DNA of 64,000 bases. It comes from TMED14 sp002378565. Its GTDB lineage: Bacteria; Bacteroidota; Bacteroidia; Flavobacteriales; Schleiferiaceae. Below the pieces are notes generated by a model. That model saw only the letters and a list, made by a program, of their open reading frames with translations. It ran no database searches and was not told where the DNA came from. The position numbers were made by a program, and so were the translations under genes. Shown here piece after piece: positions 33,528 to 40,039 of this stretch. Within the stretch, counting starts at the first letter, position 1. Every line of letters begins with the position of its first letter. The stretch spans positions 1,550,001-1,614,000 of the forward strand of contig OX044356.1 in assembly GCA_943846715.1 (NCBI GenBank), written 5' to 3'.

Positions 33528-34413
33528 GCACATAAAGCAAGCTGCTTGCATTCTGCCTGCCTCCGCGAAGGTTTGAGTAGGCGCCAACACAAACAGCAAA
33601 AAACCAAGCGAGAACCCCCTTGCGTCCCTTGAATTGTTCTGAAAGCAGGCTCACATAAAAAGCATCCAAAGGCATGGGATGAATTGAGTCAAGGGACCAA
33701 CCATTCCTTGAGGCCAACTCTTTGATGTTTCCTTTGGTGAAATGCCAGAAATGGATCGGCACATCCCAAGCTGCCCAATGTGAACCATAGTGTTTAGCGT
33801 CCCAAGACTCTGGGTTGGGTAGGCCCAAAACAACCACGGCGTCATCGGTTGTTATGTCATGCAACTTTCTTAGGGTTTCCGCGGGGTCTGGGAGGTGCTC
33901 AAGGACGTGGAAAAGGCTGACCCCGTCCAGAGGGCTTGTCAGTGTTTGGCCTAAAACCACATCATCTAAATTTGTAAAAATTGGCTGATTTAGGCGTTTT
34001 TCTGCTTGTTTTCGTGCTAAATCACTCAATTCTACGCCAAAAACATCAAATTCCTTTGATTTTGCTTTCTCCAAAAAAACACCTATTCCACAACCAACGT
34101 CCATCAGTCGGGCTCTGCGTCCAGAAATAGCCATCTGTTTTTCAAGGAAATTCACTTTTTTGCTTGCTGCCCACAAACGCAGGGCGCCATAAAGTTTAGC
34201 AAACAAACCCTCAGCGTCTGATGAATGACTCAAGTAGTCGTCTGATTCGTAATAAGCAGCAATTAATTCAGGCCGAGGAGAGGTCCGTTGGAGTTGGCAA
34301 CTTGAGCACGTCACAACATGAAAGCTCTCTTGACTAACCATGTGGTCTTTCACCAACAAATCATCGCTGGTTGATTGGCTGTAACAAATAGGGCAGTGGT
34401 TGATCGTCTTCAT
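33511..34413 (-). CDS. SAM methyltransferase with N-terminal zinc-ribbon
   Basis: 300 residues. Residues 1-50 hold a four-cysteine ribbon (CPICYS and CSSCQ); then a class I methyltransferase domain with RLMDVGCGIGVFLEKA, VFGVELSDLARKQAE, SLFHVLEHLPDP and VLGLPNP. Similar ribbon-plus-methyltransferase proteins belong to the Methyltransf_23 group and act in surface-glycan or cofactor pathways; substrate unknown. The start at 34413 is separated from the mnmG stop by 18 bp that are almost exactly a parS site. Confidence 0.8.
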   Translation of the reverse strand: MKTINHCPICYSQSTSDDLLVKDHMVSQESFHVVTCSSCQLQRTSPRPELIAAYYESDDYLSHSSDAEGLFAKLYGALRLWAASKKVNFLEKQMAISGRRARLMDVGCGIGVFLEKAKSKEFDVFGVELSDLARKQAEKRLNQPIFTNLDDVVLGQTLTSPLDGVSLFHVLEHLPDPAETLRKLHDITTDDAVVVLGLPNPESWDAKHYGSHWAAWDVPIHFWHFTKGNIKELASRNGWSLDSIHPMPLDAFYVSLLSEQFKGRKGVLAWFFAVCVGAYSNLRGGRQNASSLLYVLRKPS

Positions 34414-34415
34414 GG

Positions 34416-34431
34416 TGTTCCACGTGAAACA
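34416..34431. promoter_or_regulatory. parS: parS site 1 (ParB binding)
   Basis: TGTTCCACGTGAAACA is an exact match to the conserved parS consensus TGTTNCACGTGAAACA bound by ParB. It fills the 18 bp gap between the methyltransferase start and the mnmG stop. Confidence 0.8.
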
Positions 34432-36288
34432 TTAACGCCCCAAATGCACAAGCAAGACCTGAATGTCTGCGGGAGAAACCCCAGAAATTCGTGACGCGTG
34501 CCCAACGGTGGCTGGTTGATGGTTGCTGAGTTTTTGGCGGGCCTCATGACTAAGGGCTTTGATGTCTTGGTAAGCAAAAAGCTTAGGTATTTTCATGGAC
34601 TCCATCCGTTTCAATTTCTCAACCTGCTCTTGCTCTTTGGTTATATAGCCTGCGTATTTCAGGTTGATTGCGATGTCTTCCCACACCTCTTCTTGGTTGA
34701 AATCCTCCTTGTCAACAGGGTCCAAGCAGGCAATCACATCCAGCAATGAGAGTTGGGGCCTGGCGGCCAGGTCAACGGCCGGCATTTGTTGCTTGATCGG
34801 GGAGGATCCTTTAGAAACAAGCATTGTGTTGACTGAGTCTGTTGTGACCTTTTGTGACTTCAGCCAGGTTGACGCCGACGCAATGCGCGACATTTTTAGC
34901 TCAAACGCTGACCATTGATCATAATCAATCAAGCCCAATGACCGACCAATAGCTGTCAGGCGCTGATCTGCATTGTCTTGCCTTAGGTTGAGCCTGAACT
35001 CAGCGCGGGACGTAAACATGCGGTAGGGCTCGTCCGTTCCTTTGGTTATTAAATCATCAATCAGAACACCTATGTAGGCCTGGCTTCGGTCAAGGATGGT
35101 GGGCGTTAGGTTCTTGCATCTGGCGTGGGCATTAATCCCAGCCATCAACCCCTGGCAGGCGGCCTCCTCATAGCCCGTTGTGCCGTTGATTTGTCCCGCA
35201 AAAAACAAACCCTTAACTAGGTGTGTTTCCAGGCTGTGACTCAACTGGGTTGGTGGGAAATAGTCGTATTCAACAGCATAGCCGGGTCTAAAAAACTTGG
35301 CCTGCTCAAAGCCGGGGATGCTGCGCAAAGCGCGGTGTTGGGTTTCCTCTGGCAACGATGTGCTGAATCCATTGATGTACATTTCTACTGTGCTCCACCC
35401 TTCTGGCTCAACGAACATTTGATGGGACGTCTTGTCTGTGAATCGGTTGATTTTATCTTCAACCGAGGGGCAGTACCGGGGGCCAGAGCTTTGAATGGCC
35501 CCATTGAATAATGGAGAGCGATCAAAGGCTTCACGCATTATTTCGTGGGCGGTTTCGTTGGTTGCGGACAACCAACAGGAGCGCTGTTTGGTTAGCCTGC
35601 TTGTTCCATGAAAAGCAAAGGTCCTTGGATCCTCGTCGCCTGGTTGTTCCGTGAACTTCGTGTAGTCTAAGCTTCTGCCGTCGATGCGCGGAGGGGTGCC
35701 TGTTTTCATTCGACCAACAGCAAAGCCTAGTTCAATGAGTGACGCCGTGATACCTGTCGCGGCAACCTCTCCACTGCGACCACCTGAATACTGGTTTTCG
35801 CCAACATGAATAACCCCATTCAAAAAAGTGCCAGAGGTTAGTATCACCGACGTGGCGCGCATGTTTTGACCATTAGACAAGGTGACTCCGCTAATGGCTT
35901 CATTGTCAACCAGCAAGCTCACCGCTGTCCCTTGAATGAAATCCAAAGCATCAATGGACTCCAGTGTTTCTCTCCACATGGTTGCAAATTGCATGCGGTC
36001 ACTCTGAACCCTGGGGGACCACATGGCAGCGCCCTTGCTTCGGTTTAACATGCGAAACTGTATGGCTGTTCGGTCGGAAATTTTTCCAGAAAAACCACCC
36101 AAAGCATCAATTTCTCGGACAATTTGTCCCTTAGCCACGCCACCCATTGCTGGGTTGCAACTCATTTGACCAATCGTTTGAAGGTTCATCGTAACCAGCA
36201 GTGTTTTACTGCCCATTCGTGCAGCAGCGGCAGCTGCCTCACAACCTGCGTGACCACCACCAATGACAATGACATCGTAATTATTCAT
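34432..36288 (-). CDS. mnmG: tRNA uridine-5-carboxymethylaminomethyl modification enzyme
   Basis: 618-residue FAD enzyme which, with MnmE, modifies U34 of several tRNAs. The FAD motif VIVIGGGHAGCEAAAAAA is at the N-terminus, and RMKTGTPPRIDGRS, GTTGYEEAACQGLMAGINA and the C-terminal SGVSPADIQVLLVHLGR are family features. Start at MNNYDVIVIGG (36288), overlapping ybeY by 8 bp; a start at 36303 adds five residues. In many bacteria mnmG (gidA) lies next to the replication origin, consistent with the parS sites and DnaA boxes found here. Confidence 0.96.
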   Translation of the reverse strand: MNNYDVIVIGGGHAGCEAAAAAARMGSKTLLVTMNLQTIGQMSCNPAMGGVAKGQIVREIDALGGFSGKISDRTAIQFRMLNRSKGAAMWSPRVQSDRMQFATMWRETLESIDALDFIQGTAVSLLVDNEAISGVTLSNGQNMRATSVILTSGTFLNGVIHVGENQYSGGRSGEVAATGITASLIELGFAVGRMKTGTPPRIDGRSLDYTKFTEQPGDEDPRTFAFHGTSRLTKQRSCWLSATNETAHEIMREAFDRSPLFNGAIQSSGPRYCPSVEDKINRFTDKTSHQMFVEPEGWSTVEMYINGFSTSLPEETQHRALRSIPGFEQAKFFRPGYAVEYDYFPPTQLSHSLETHLVKGLFFAGQINGTTGYEEAACQGLMAGINAHARCKNLTPTILDRSQAYIGVLIDDLITKGTDEPYRMFTSRAEFRLNLRQDNADQRLTAIGRSLGLIDYDQWSAFELKMSRIASASTWLKSQKVTTDSVNTMLVSKGSSPIKQQMPAVDLAARPQLSLLDVIACLDPVDKEDFNQEEVWEDIAINLKYAGYITKEQEQVEKLKRMESMKIPKLFAYQDIKALSHEARQKLSNHQPATVGHASRISGVSPADIQVLLVHLGR

Positions 36289-36745
36289 CTTGCTCGCTAT
36301 CAATGTTCCACGTGGAACAATTAGGATGTTGTGAAAGGTAGTTGTTCTCTAAATCATGCATATGGGACCGCTCTGCTTGGGTGTTGTCAACATAACCACA
36401 GAGGTGTAGCGCCCCATGGATTACCATGCGGTGCAGTTCTTTATCTACACTTATTTTTAGTTCATTCGCATTAGCTACCACACGATCTATGCTTATCATT
36501 ATATCTCCAAGAACACGATGTTCACGAGAACGGTCGAATGTGATGACGTCCGTGTAAGTGTCGTGAGAAAGAAAAGTTTGGTTAGCCTTAAGTAGTTGTT
36601 CGTCTCCAACCAATTGAATAGCTATATCGTGTAAAATGTAACCTTGATCCTTAATTGACGCTGTCAACCATTGATTTAAATCACGGGTGTCAACACCTTT
36701 AAGTAGGGCAGAATCAACGGCGGAATCATCCAGGGTTACGGTCAT
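36281..36745 (-). CDS. ybeY: Endoribonuclease YbeY
   Basis: 154-residue zinc enzyme for 16S rRNA maturation and ribosome quality control. The metal site is MVIHGALHLCGYVDNT: H110 and H114 as usual, but the third ligand (His in E. coli GYDH) is D120. I recall the same GY-x-D form in other Bacteroidota, so this is probably still a metal ligand. The C-terminal codons for NCSTWN hold parS site 2. Confidence 0.92.
   Translation of the reverse strand: MTVTLDDSAVDSALLKGVDTRDLNQWLTASIKDQGYILHDIAIQLVGDEQLLKANQTFLSHDTYTDVITFDRSREHRVLGDIMISIDRVVANANELKISVDKELHRMVIHGALHLCGYVDNTQAERSHMHDLENNYLSQHPNCSTWNIDSEQDE
36304..36319. promoter_or_regulatory. parS: parS site 2 (ParB binding)
   Basis: TGTTCCACGTGGAACA, a perfect palindrome matching TGTTNCACGTGNAACA. 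It lies inside the 3' end of ybeY and just upstream of mnmG, 1.9 kb from parS site 1. Confidence 0.75.
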
Positions 36746-36785
36746 GATGGTTGTATTTGATTTTTTATATAATAAAAAAATAAAC

Positions 36786-37223
36786 CTAGCATGGGTTAAT
36801 TTTACCTACGCGCCGTTCATGACGACCCCCTTCGAATTCACTAGAGATAAACGTATGTAAACACTCTAGTGCTTTTGATTCAGAAATAAACCTTGCCGGT
36901 AAGGCTAATACATTGGCGTTATTGTGCCTTACAGCTAAGCTTGCTATTTCCGGTTCCCAACATAAAGCGCTGCGAATTAAGGCGTGTTTATTGGCGCTCA
37001 TATTGATTCCATTACCTGATCCGCAAATAACGATACCCCGTGAAGCTTTCTTTGTGTGAAGTTCCTCTGCAACACCGTGCGCTATGTCTGGATAATCCAC
37101 AGAGTCTTCACTATAACAACCTTTATCAATAGTATTAATACCTTGATTATTAAGTACTTCAATGATTTTAGCCTTCAAATGAAAGCCAGCATGATCGGAT
37201 CCGATAGCAATGGTTGATAGCAT
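36786..37223 (-). CDS. rpiB: Ribose 5-phosphate isomerase B
   Basis: 145-residue isomerase of ribulose 5-phosphate and ribose 5-phosphate in the pentose phosphate pathway. IGSDHAGFHLKAKI at the start and GIVICGSGNGINMSANKH with its catalytic Cys are diagnostic. GC content is lower here than in most of the window. An imperfect DnaA box (TAATCCACA, 37093-37101) lies in the coding region. Confidence 0.95.
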   Translation of the reverse strand: MLSTIAIGSDHAGFHLKAKIIEVLNNQGINTIDKGCYSEDSVDYPDIAHGVAEELHTKKASRGIVICGSGNGINMSANKHALIRSALCWEPEIASLAVRHNNANVLALPARFISESKALECLHTFISSEFEGGRHERRVGKINPC

Positions 37224-37244
37224 GTTAATAGTGTGTTAGTGTTT

Positions 37245-37253
37245 TGTGAATAA
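37245..37253 (-). promoter_or_regulatory. DnaA box
   Basis: TTATTCACA on the minus strand, exact match to TTATNCACA. Confidence 0.6.
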
Positions 37254-37440
37254 AAGCAAAAGCTTGGTTGAATACCTGACTTTTCAGTTGATTTGAACAA
37301 GTTATGAGCCGAAGGTATTGCCTTTTTCAACAGGGTTCATCCATTAATGTTATGAGCTATTGACGGTTAAATATGGTTTCAAAGGTTTCAGTTATTTTTA
37401 ATCAATGAATTAATTATCAAAGGGTTAAAATAAAAACTGC

Positions 37441-37449
37441 TGTGAATAA
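37441..37449 (-). promoter_or_regulatory. DnaA box
   Basis: TTATTCACA on the minus strand, exact match, 196 bp from and same orientation as the first box. Confidence 0.6.
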
Positions 37450-37563
37450 CCTGTTGACACCTTGTTAACATCTCAAATCAAGCATTTATTAAAATAAAAT
37501 CTCCCCCTTATCAACCGACCATTATATATACTAAGTACTTTAAAAGGTATGATGATGTTATAA

Positions 37564-39102
37564 TTAAATATTGAAAACAATACCTTGAGCTAAAGGTAGG
37601 TCTGTGCCATAATTCATGGTATTGGTTTGGCGCCGCATGTATGCCTTCCAAGCATCAGATCCACTTTCACGACCACCACCGGTGTCTTTTTCTCCACCAA
37701 AAGCTCCACCAATTTCAGCACCACTTGTTCCAATATTTACATTAGCAATACCACAATCCGAACCAGCAGCAGCTAGGAAGCGGTGAGATTCAGCCATATC
37801 GTTGGTCATGATAGCTGAACTTAAACCTTGAGGTACGCCATTTTGCAAAGCAACAGCCTCTTCCATGTTCTGGTATTTCATGACATACAATAAGGGAGCA
37901 AATGTTTCATGTTGAACAATAGCCCAACCATTCTCAACTTCTGCAATAGAAGGGCTGACATAACAACCACTCTCAAAACCCTCACCACTCAACACACCAC
38001 CCTTTACAAGGAAAGTGCCCCCAGCCTCTTCTACGCGCTCAAGGGAGGTTAAATAAGAATCCACTGCGTCCTTGTCAATTAACGGACCCATATGGTTGCT
38101 TTCATCCAATGGGCTGCCAATTTTCACTTGCTTGTAAGCGTTAACAATAGCGTCCATAACCCTATCGTAGATGCTGCTGTGTATAATTAATCGTCGTGTG
38201 CTCGTGCAGCGCTGACCCGCTGTACCGATAGCGCCAAACACAGCGGCGGTGACGGTCATTTTTAAATCAGCCGTTGGTGCCACAATGATGGCGTTGTTGC
38301 CACCCAGTTCCAAAATACTTTTACCCAAGCGACGACCCACGATTGCCGCAACCTCGCGACCCATGCGGATAGATCCCGTGGCAGACACCAGCGCTACGCG
38401 TTTATCGTTGGTCATTAACTCACCTAACTCTCTACCACCAGTAACGATGGTGCTTAATCCTTTTGGTAAGCCCAACTCTTCACTGACCTCATTCCAAATA
38501 TACTGGCAAGCGACGGCACACAACGGCACCTTCTCGCTAGCTTTCCAAATACAAGCATTACCACAAACCCAAGCAACAGTTGCGTTCCAGGCCCACACAG
38601 CTACAGGAAAATTGAATGCTGAAATAATACCAACAACACCTAAAGGGTGCCACTGCTCCATCATGAAATGGTCAGGTCGTTCGCTTTTGATTGTTAAACC
38701 AGTCAATTGTCTAGACAAACCAACGGCGTAATCACAGATATCAATCATCTCTTGAACCTCACCCAAACCCTCTTGGTAGGACTTACCCATTTCGTAACTA
38801 ACCAAGGCTCCCAAGGCGTTTTTGTTTTCACGCAACTTATTGCCAAATATGCGAACGGCCTCACCGCGCTCTGGGGCGGGAACCGTTCTCCATGCTAACT
38901 GGGACTCTAGAGCCGAGGCCATGGCGCGATCATAATCTTCATTGCTACTTTCAGAGACAGAACCAATCAAACTTCCGTCAACAGGTGAATAGCTAGCAAT
39001 CCACTGGTCAGACGGGCTGGACTCGTTACCAACCCATGTACCTGGGTTGTTTTCCTTGAGTCCAAGTTGAGAAAAATAGGCGTTGCGTGTTTGAGCGTCC
39101 AT
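37564..39102 (-). CDS. Aldehyde dehydrogenase, ALDH7-like
   Basis: 512-residue NAD(P)-dependent aldehyde dehydrogenase. Catalytic Cys lies in TAGQRCTSTRRLII and the catalytic Glu in SILELGGNNAIIV; the NNAIIV and CTSTRR pattern resembles the ALDH7/alpha-aminoadipic semialdehyde (piperideine-6-carboxylate) group, suggesting lysine catabolism. The frame stays open for 76 more codons upstream, with two hydrophobic stretches, but I set the start at MDAQTRNAYFSQLG (39102), because an exact -7 box lies 27 bp upstream of it. The cluster at 52-61 kb lacks paaZ, but this protein is not PaaZ-like. Confidence 0.88.
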   Translation of the reverse strand: MDAQTRNAYFSQLGLKENNPGTWVGNESSPSDQWIASYSPVDGSLIGSVSESSNEDYDRAMASALESQLAWRTVPAPERGEAVRIFGNKLRENKNALGALVSYEMGKSYQEGLGEVQEMIDICDYAVGLSRQLTGLTIKSERPDHFMMEQWHPLGVVGIISAFNFPVAVWAWNATVAWVCGNACIWKASEKVPLCAVACQYIWNEVSEELGLPKGLSTIVTGGRELGELMTNDKRVALVSATGSIRMGREVAAIVGRRLGKSILELGGNNAIIVAPTADLKMTVTAAVFGAIGTAGQRCTSTRRLIIHSSIYDRVMDAIVNAYKQVKIGSPLDESNHMGPLIDKDAVDSYLTSLERVEEAGGTFLVKGGVLSGEGFESGCYVSPSIAEVENGWAIVQHETFAPLLYVMKYQNMEEAVALQNGVPQGLSSAIMTNDMAESHRFLAAAGSDCGIANVNIGTSGAEIGGAFGGEKDTGGGRESGSDAWKAYMRRQTNTMNYGTDLPLAQGIVFNI

Positions 39103-39129
39103 GGTTGGTTTTGTTGAAAGATTAAGCGC

Positions 39130-39137
39130 CAAAGATA
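39130..39137 (-). promoter_or_regulatory. -7 box for the aldehyde dehydrogenase gene
   Basis: TATCTTTG on the minus strand, exact TAnnTTTG, ending 27 bp before the start at 39102. It directly abuts the palindrome at 39138-39152. Confidence 0.6.
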
Positions 39138-39152
39138 CTGCCCACAGGGCAG
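39138..39152. promoter_or_regulatory. Operator-like palindrome in the ALDH promoter
   Basis: CTGCCCACAGGGCAG has 6 bp perfect arms and a 3 nt centre. It touches the -7 box and lies where RNA polymerase would bind, so a repressor here would shut off the gene. Confidence 0.5.
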
Positions 39153-39217
39153 CAATTAAAAACCATCCAATAGCGCTACCTTGGCGTAAACCAGCACTAA
39201 AAAAAGGGAGCAACACA

Positions 39218-39337
39218 GTGAAAAAAATCAAAATCGAGAAGTACCTAGAGGTTGCAGGAGTCATTGTTCTGGTTGGTTTGCTTGTGTATGCGTACGCAAG
39301 TGCGTGGACACAGCTTTTCAATGAAGTCACTCAGTAG
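39218..39337 (+). CDS. Possible 39-residue membrane peptide
   Basis: GTG start preceded 8 bp upstream by AGGGAG, an unusually clear Shine-Dalgarno sequence for this genome. The product begins VKKIKIEKYLEVAGVIVLVG (Met when initiated) and is one membrane helix flanked by lysines and a polar C-terminus (FNEVTQ). Diverges from the aldehyde dehydrogenase. Too short to be sure. Confidence 0.4.
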   Translation: MKKIKIEKYLEVAGVIVLVGLLVYAYASAWTQLFNEVTQ

Positions 39338-39404
39338 GTCCCAAGCCCCAAAACCCGCAGAAACCTAAAACTAAATAAAACAATGAAGCAGTAATTAACG
39401 AACT

Positions 39405-39473
39405 GCGTTGCTCGAACCATTCTCGATTATTATTTTCACCAAGGCGTCTGAAAAACTCAAAGACCAACGGGTT
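39405..39473 (-). pseudogene. Remnant of a DUF2461-type gene
   Basis: Translates as NPLVFEFFRRLGENNNREWF then EQR. The FL/FF-x-x-L-x-x-NNNREWF pattern is the N-terminal signature of DUF2461 proteins, about 220 residues long. Only this piece is present: upstream is the tRNA terminator, and downstream the frame ends at 39327 with unrelated residues. Probably a relic. Confidence 0.35.
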
Positions 39474-39498
39474 GATGCGACTCACTTGCCCAAGCCAT

Positions 39499-39530
39499 AA
39501 AAAAACGGTCAACAAATTAATTGCTGACCG
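39499..39530 (-). terminator. Rho-independent terminator after tRNA-Cys
   Basis: On the minus strand a 6 bp stem CGGTCA/TGACCG (39525-39530 and 39506-39511) with a 13 nt loop is followed by seven T (39499-39505). It lies 19 bp after the tRNA-Cys gene. Confidence 0.75.
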
Positions 39531-39548
39531 CTTAGTCACTAACTAGTG

Positions 39549-39619
39549 AGGTCTCGAGCGGATTCGAACCGCTGTACGAGCTTTTGCAGAGCCCTACCTA
39601 ACCACTCGGCCACGAGACC
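39549..39619 (-). tRNA. tRNA-Cys(GCA)
   Basis: 71 nt cloverleaf without encoded CCA. The acceptor stem is GGTCTCG (39613-39619) paired with CGAGACC (39550-39556), discriminator base U at 39549 as expected for tRNA-Cys. The T-arm is GCGGTTCGAATCCGC and the anticodon loop holds GCA in CTCTGCAAAAG. Placed 17 bp after folB, so probably co-transcribed with gltX and folB. Confidence 0.95.
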
Positions 39620-39636
39620 CTTTCTGTGGCACAAAT

Positions 39637-40026
39637 TTAACGCATCGACGTGAAGTGAACACACACAGCCGCCACATCACCATCAATTGGCGGGTTCAAT
39701 TTGCAACATTTAACGCTACAGCGCTGAACCTGAGGTAAATCCGTAAAGATTCTTTGACAAATTCTTTGAACCACCGTTTCCAATAAGGCCGCCCGAATTG
39801 CCATTTCCTCACTGACAATGATGCGAATGGCGACGTAGTCGACGGTGTCACCCAAGGCGTCACTCTTGGCGCTGGGCAACAGGTCCGCCCACACAGAGCA
39901 GTTGATCAAGTAGTCGGAACCAATGGCAGCCTCCTCGTCCATGCATCCGTGGTAAGCGTATTCACGCTGATCGACCACATCGATTTGTTGCAGGCTGTTG
40001 TCAGAAAAGTCTTCACTTGAGCGCAT
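39637..40026 (-). CDS. folB: Dihydroneopterin aldolase
   Basis: 129-residue folate enzyme cleaving 7,8-dihydroneopterin. The active-site segment EYAYHGCMDEEAAIGSDY and the conserved VDYVAI and LLETVVQRIC are typical of FolB. It starts 13 bp after the gltX stop and ends 17 bp before tRNA-Cys, thus one transcription unit of gltX, folB and the tRNA. The other folate genes are not in the window. Confidence 0.88.
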   Translation of the reverse strand: MRSSEDFSDNSLQQIDVVDQREYAYHGCMDEEAAIGSDYLINCSVWADLLPSAKSDALGDTVDYVAIRIIVSEEMAIRAALLETVVQRICQRIFTDLPQVQRCSVKCCKLNPPIDGDVAAVCVHFTSMR

Positions 40027-40039
40027 GACGGAACCAGGC

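Larger units (their letters stand above)
37224..37563. other. oriC: Candidate replication origin region (oriC)
   Basis: 340 bp, AT-rich, gene-free. It contains two exact DnaA boxes, each TGTGAATAA (reverse complement TTATTCACA), at 37245-37253 and 37441-37449, and two copies of GTTATGAGC (37301-37309, 37349-37357). Long A/T runs follow (37470-37500 and 37530-37570) which could melt. Further DnaA-like 8-of-9 matches lie at 37093-37101 and 36441-36449. Two parS sites are within 3.2 kb. No dnaA gene is in the window, so this is a candidate only. Confidence 0.5.

Noticed and set aside
37301..37357. Two copies of GTTATGAGC in the putative oriC
   Set aside because: Only two copies and no known factor; recorded with the oriC region and not as a separate element.
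39103..39330. 76-codon N-terminal extension of the aldehyde dehydrogenase with two hydrophobic stretches
   Set aside because: It crosses an exact -7 box and a palindrome, the family starts at about 39102, and the extra part is unlike any ALDH.
39327..39539. 70-codon minus-strand frame after tRNA-Cys
   Set aside because: Its beginning is the tRNA terminator hairpin; only the DUF2461-like piece inside it is worth noting.
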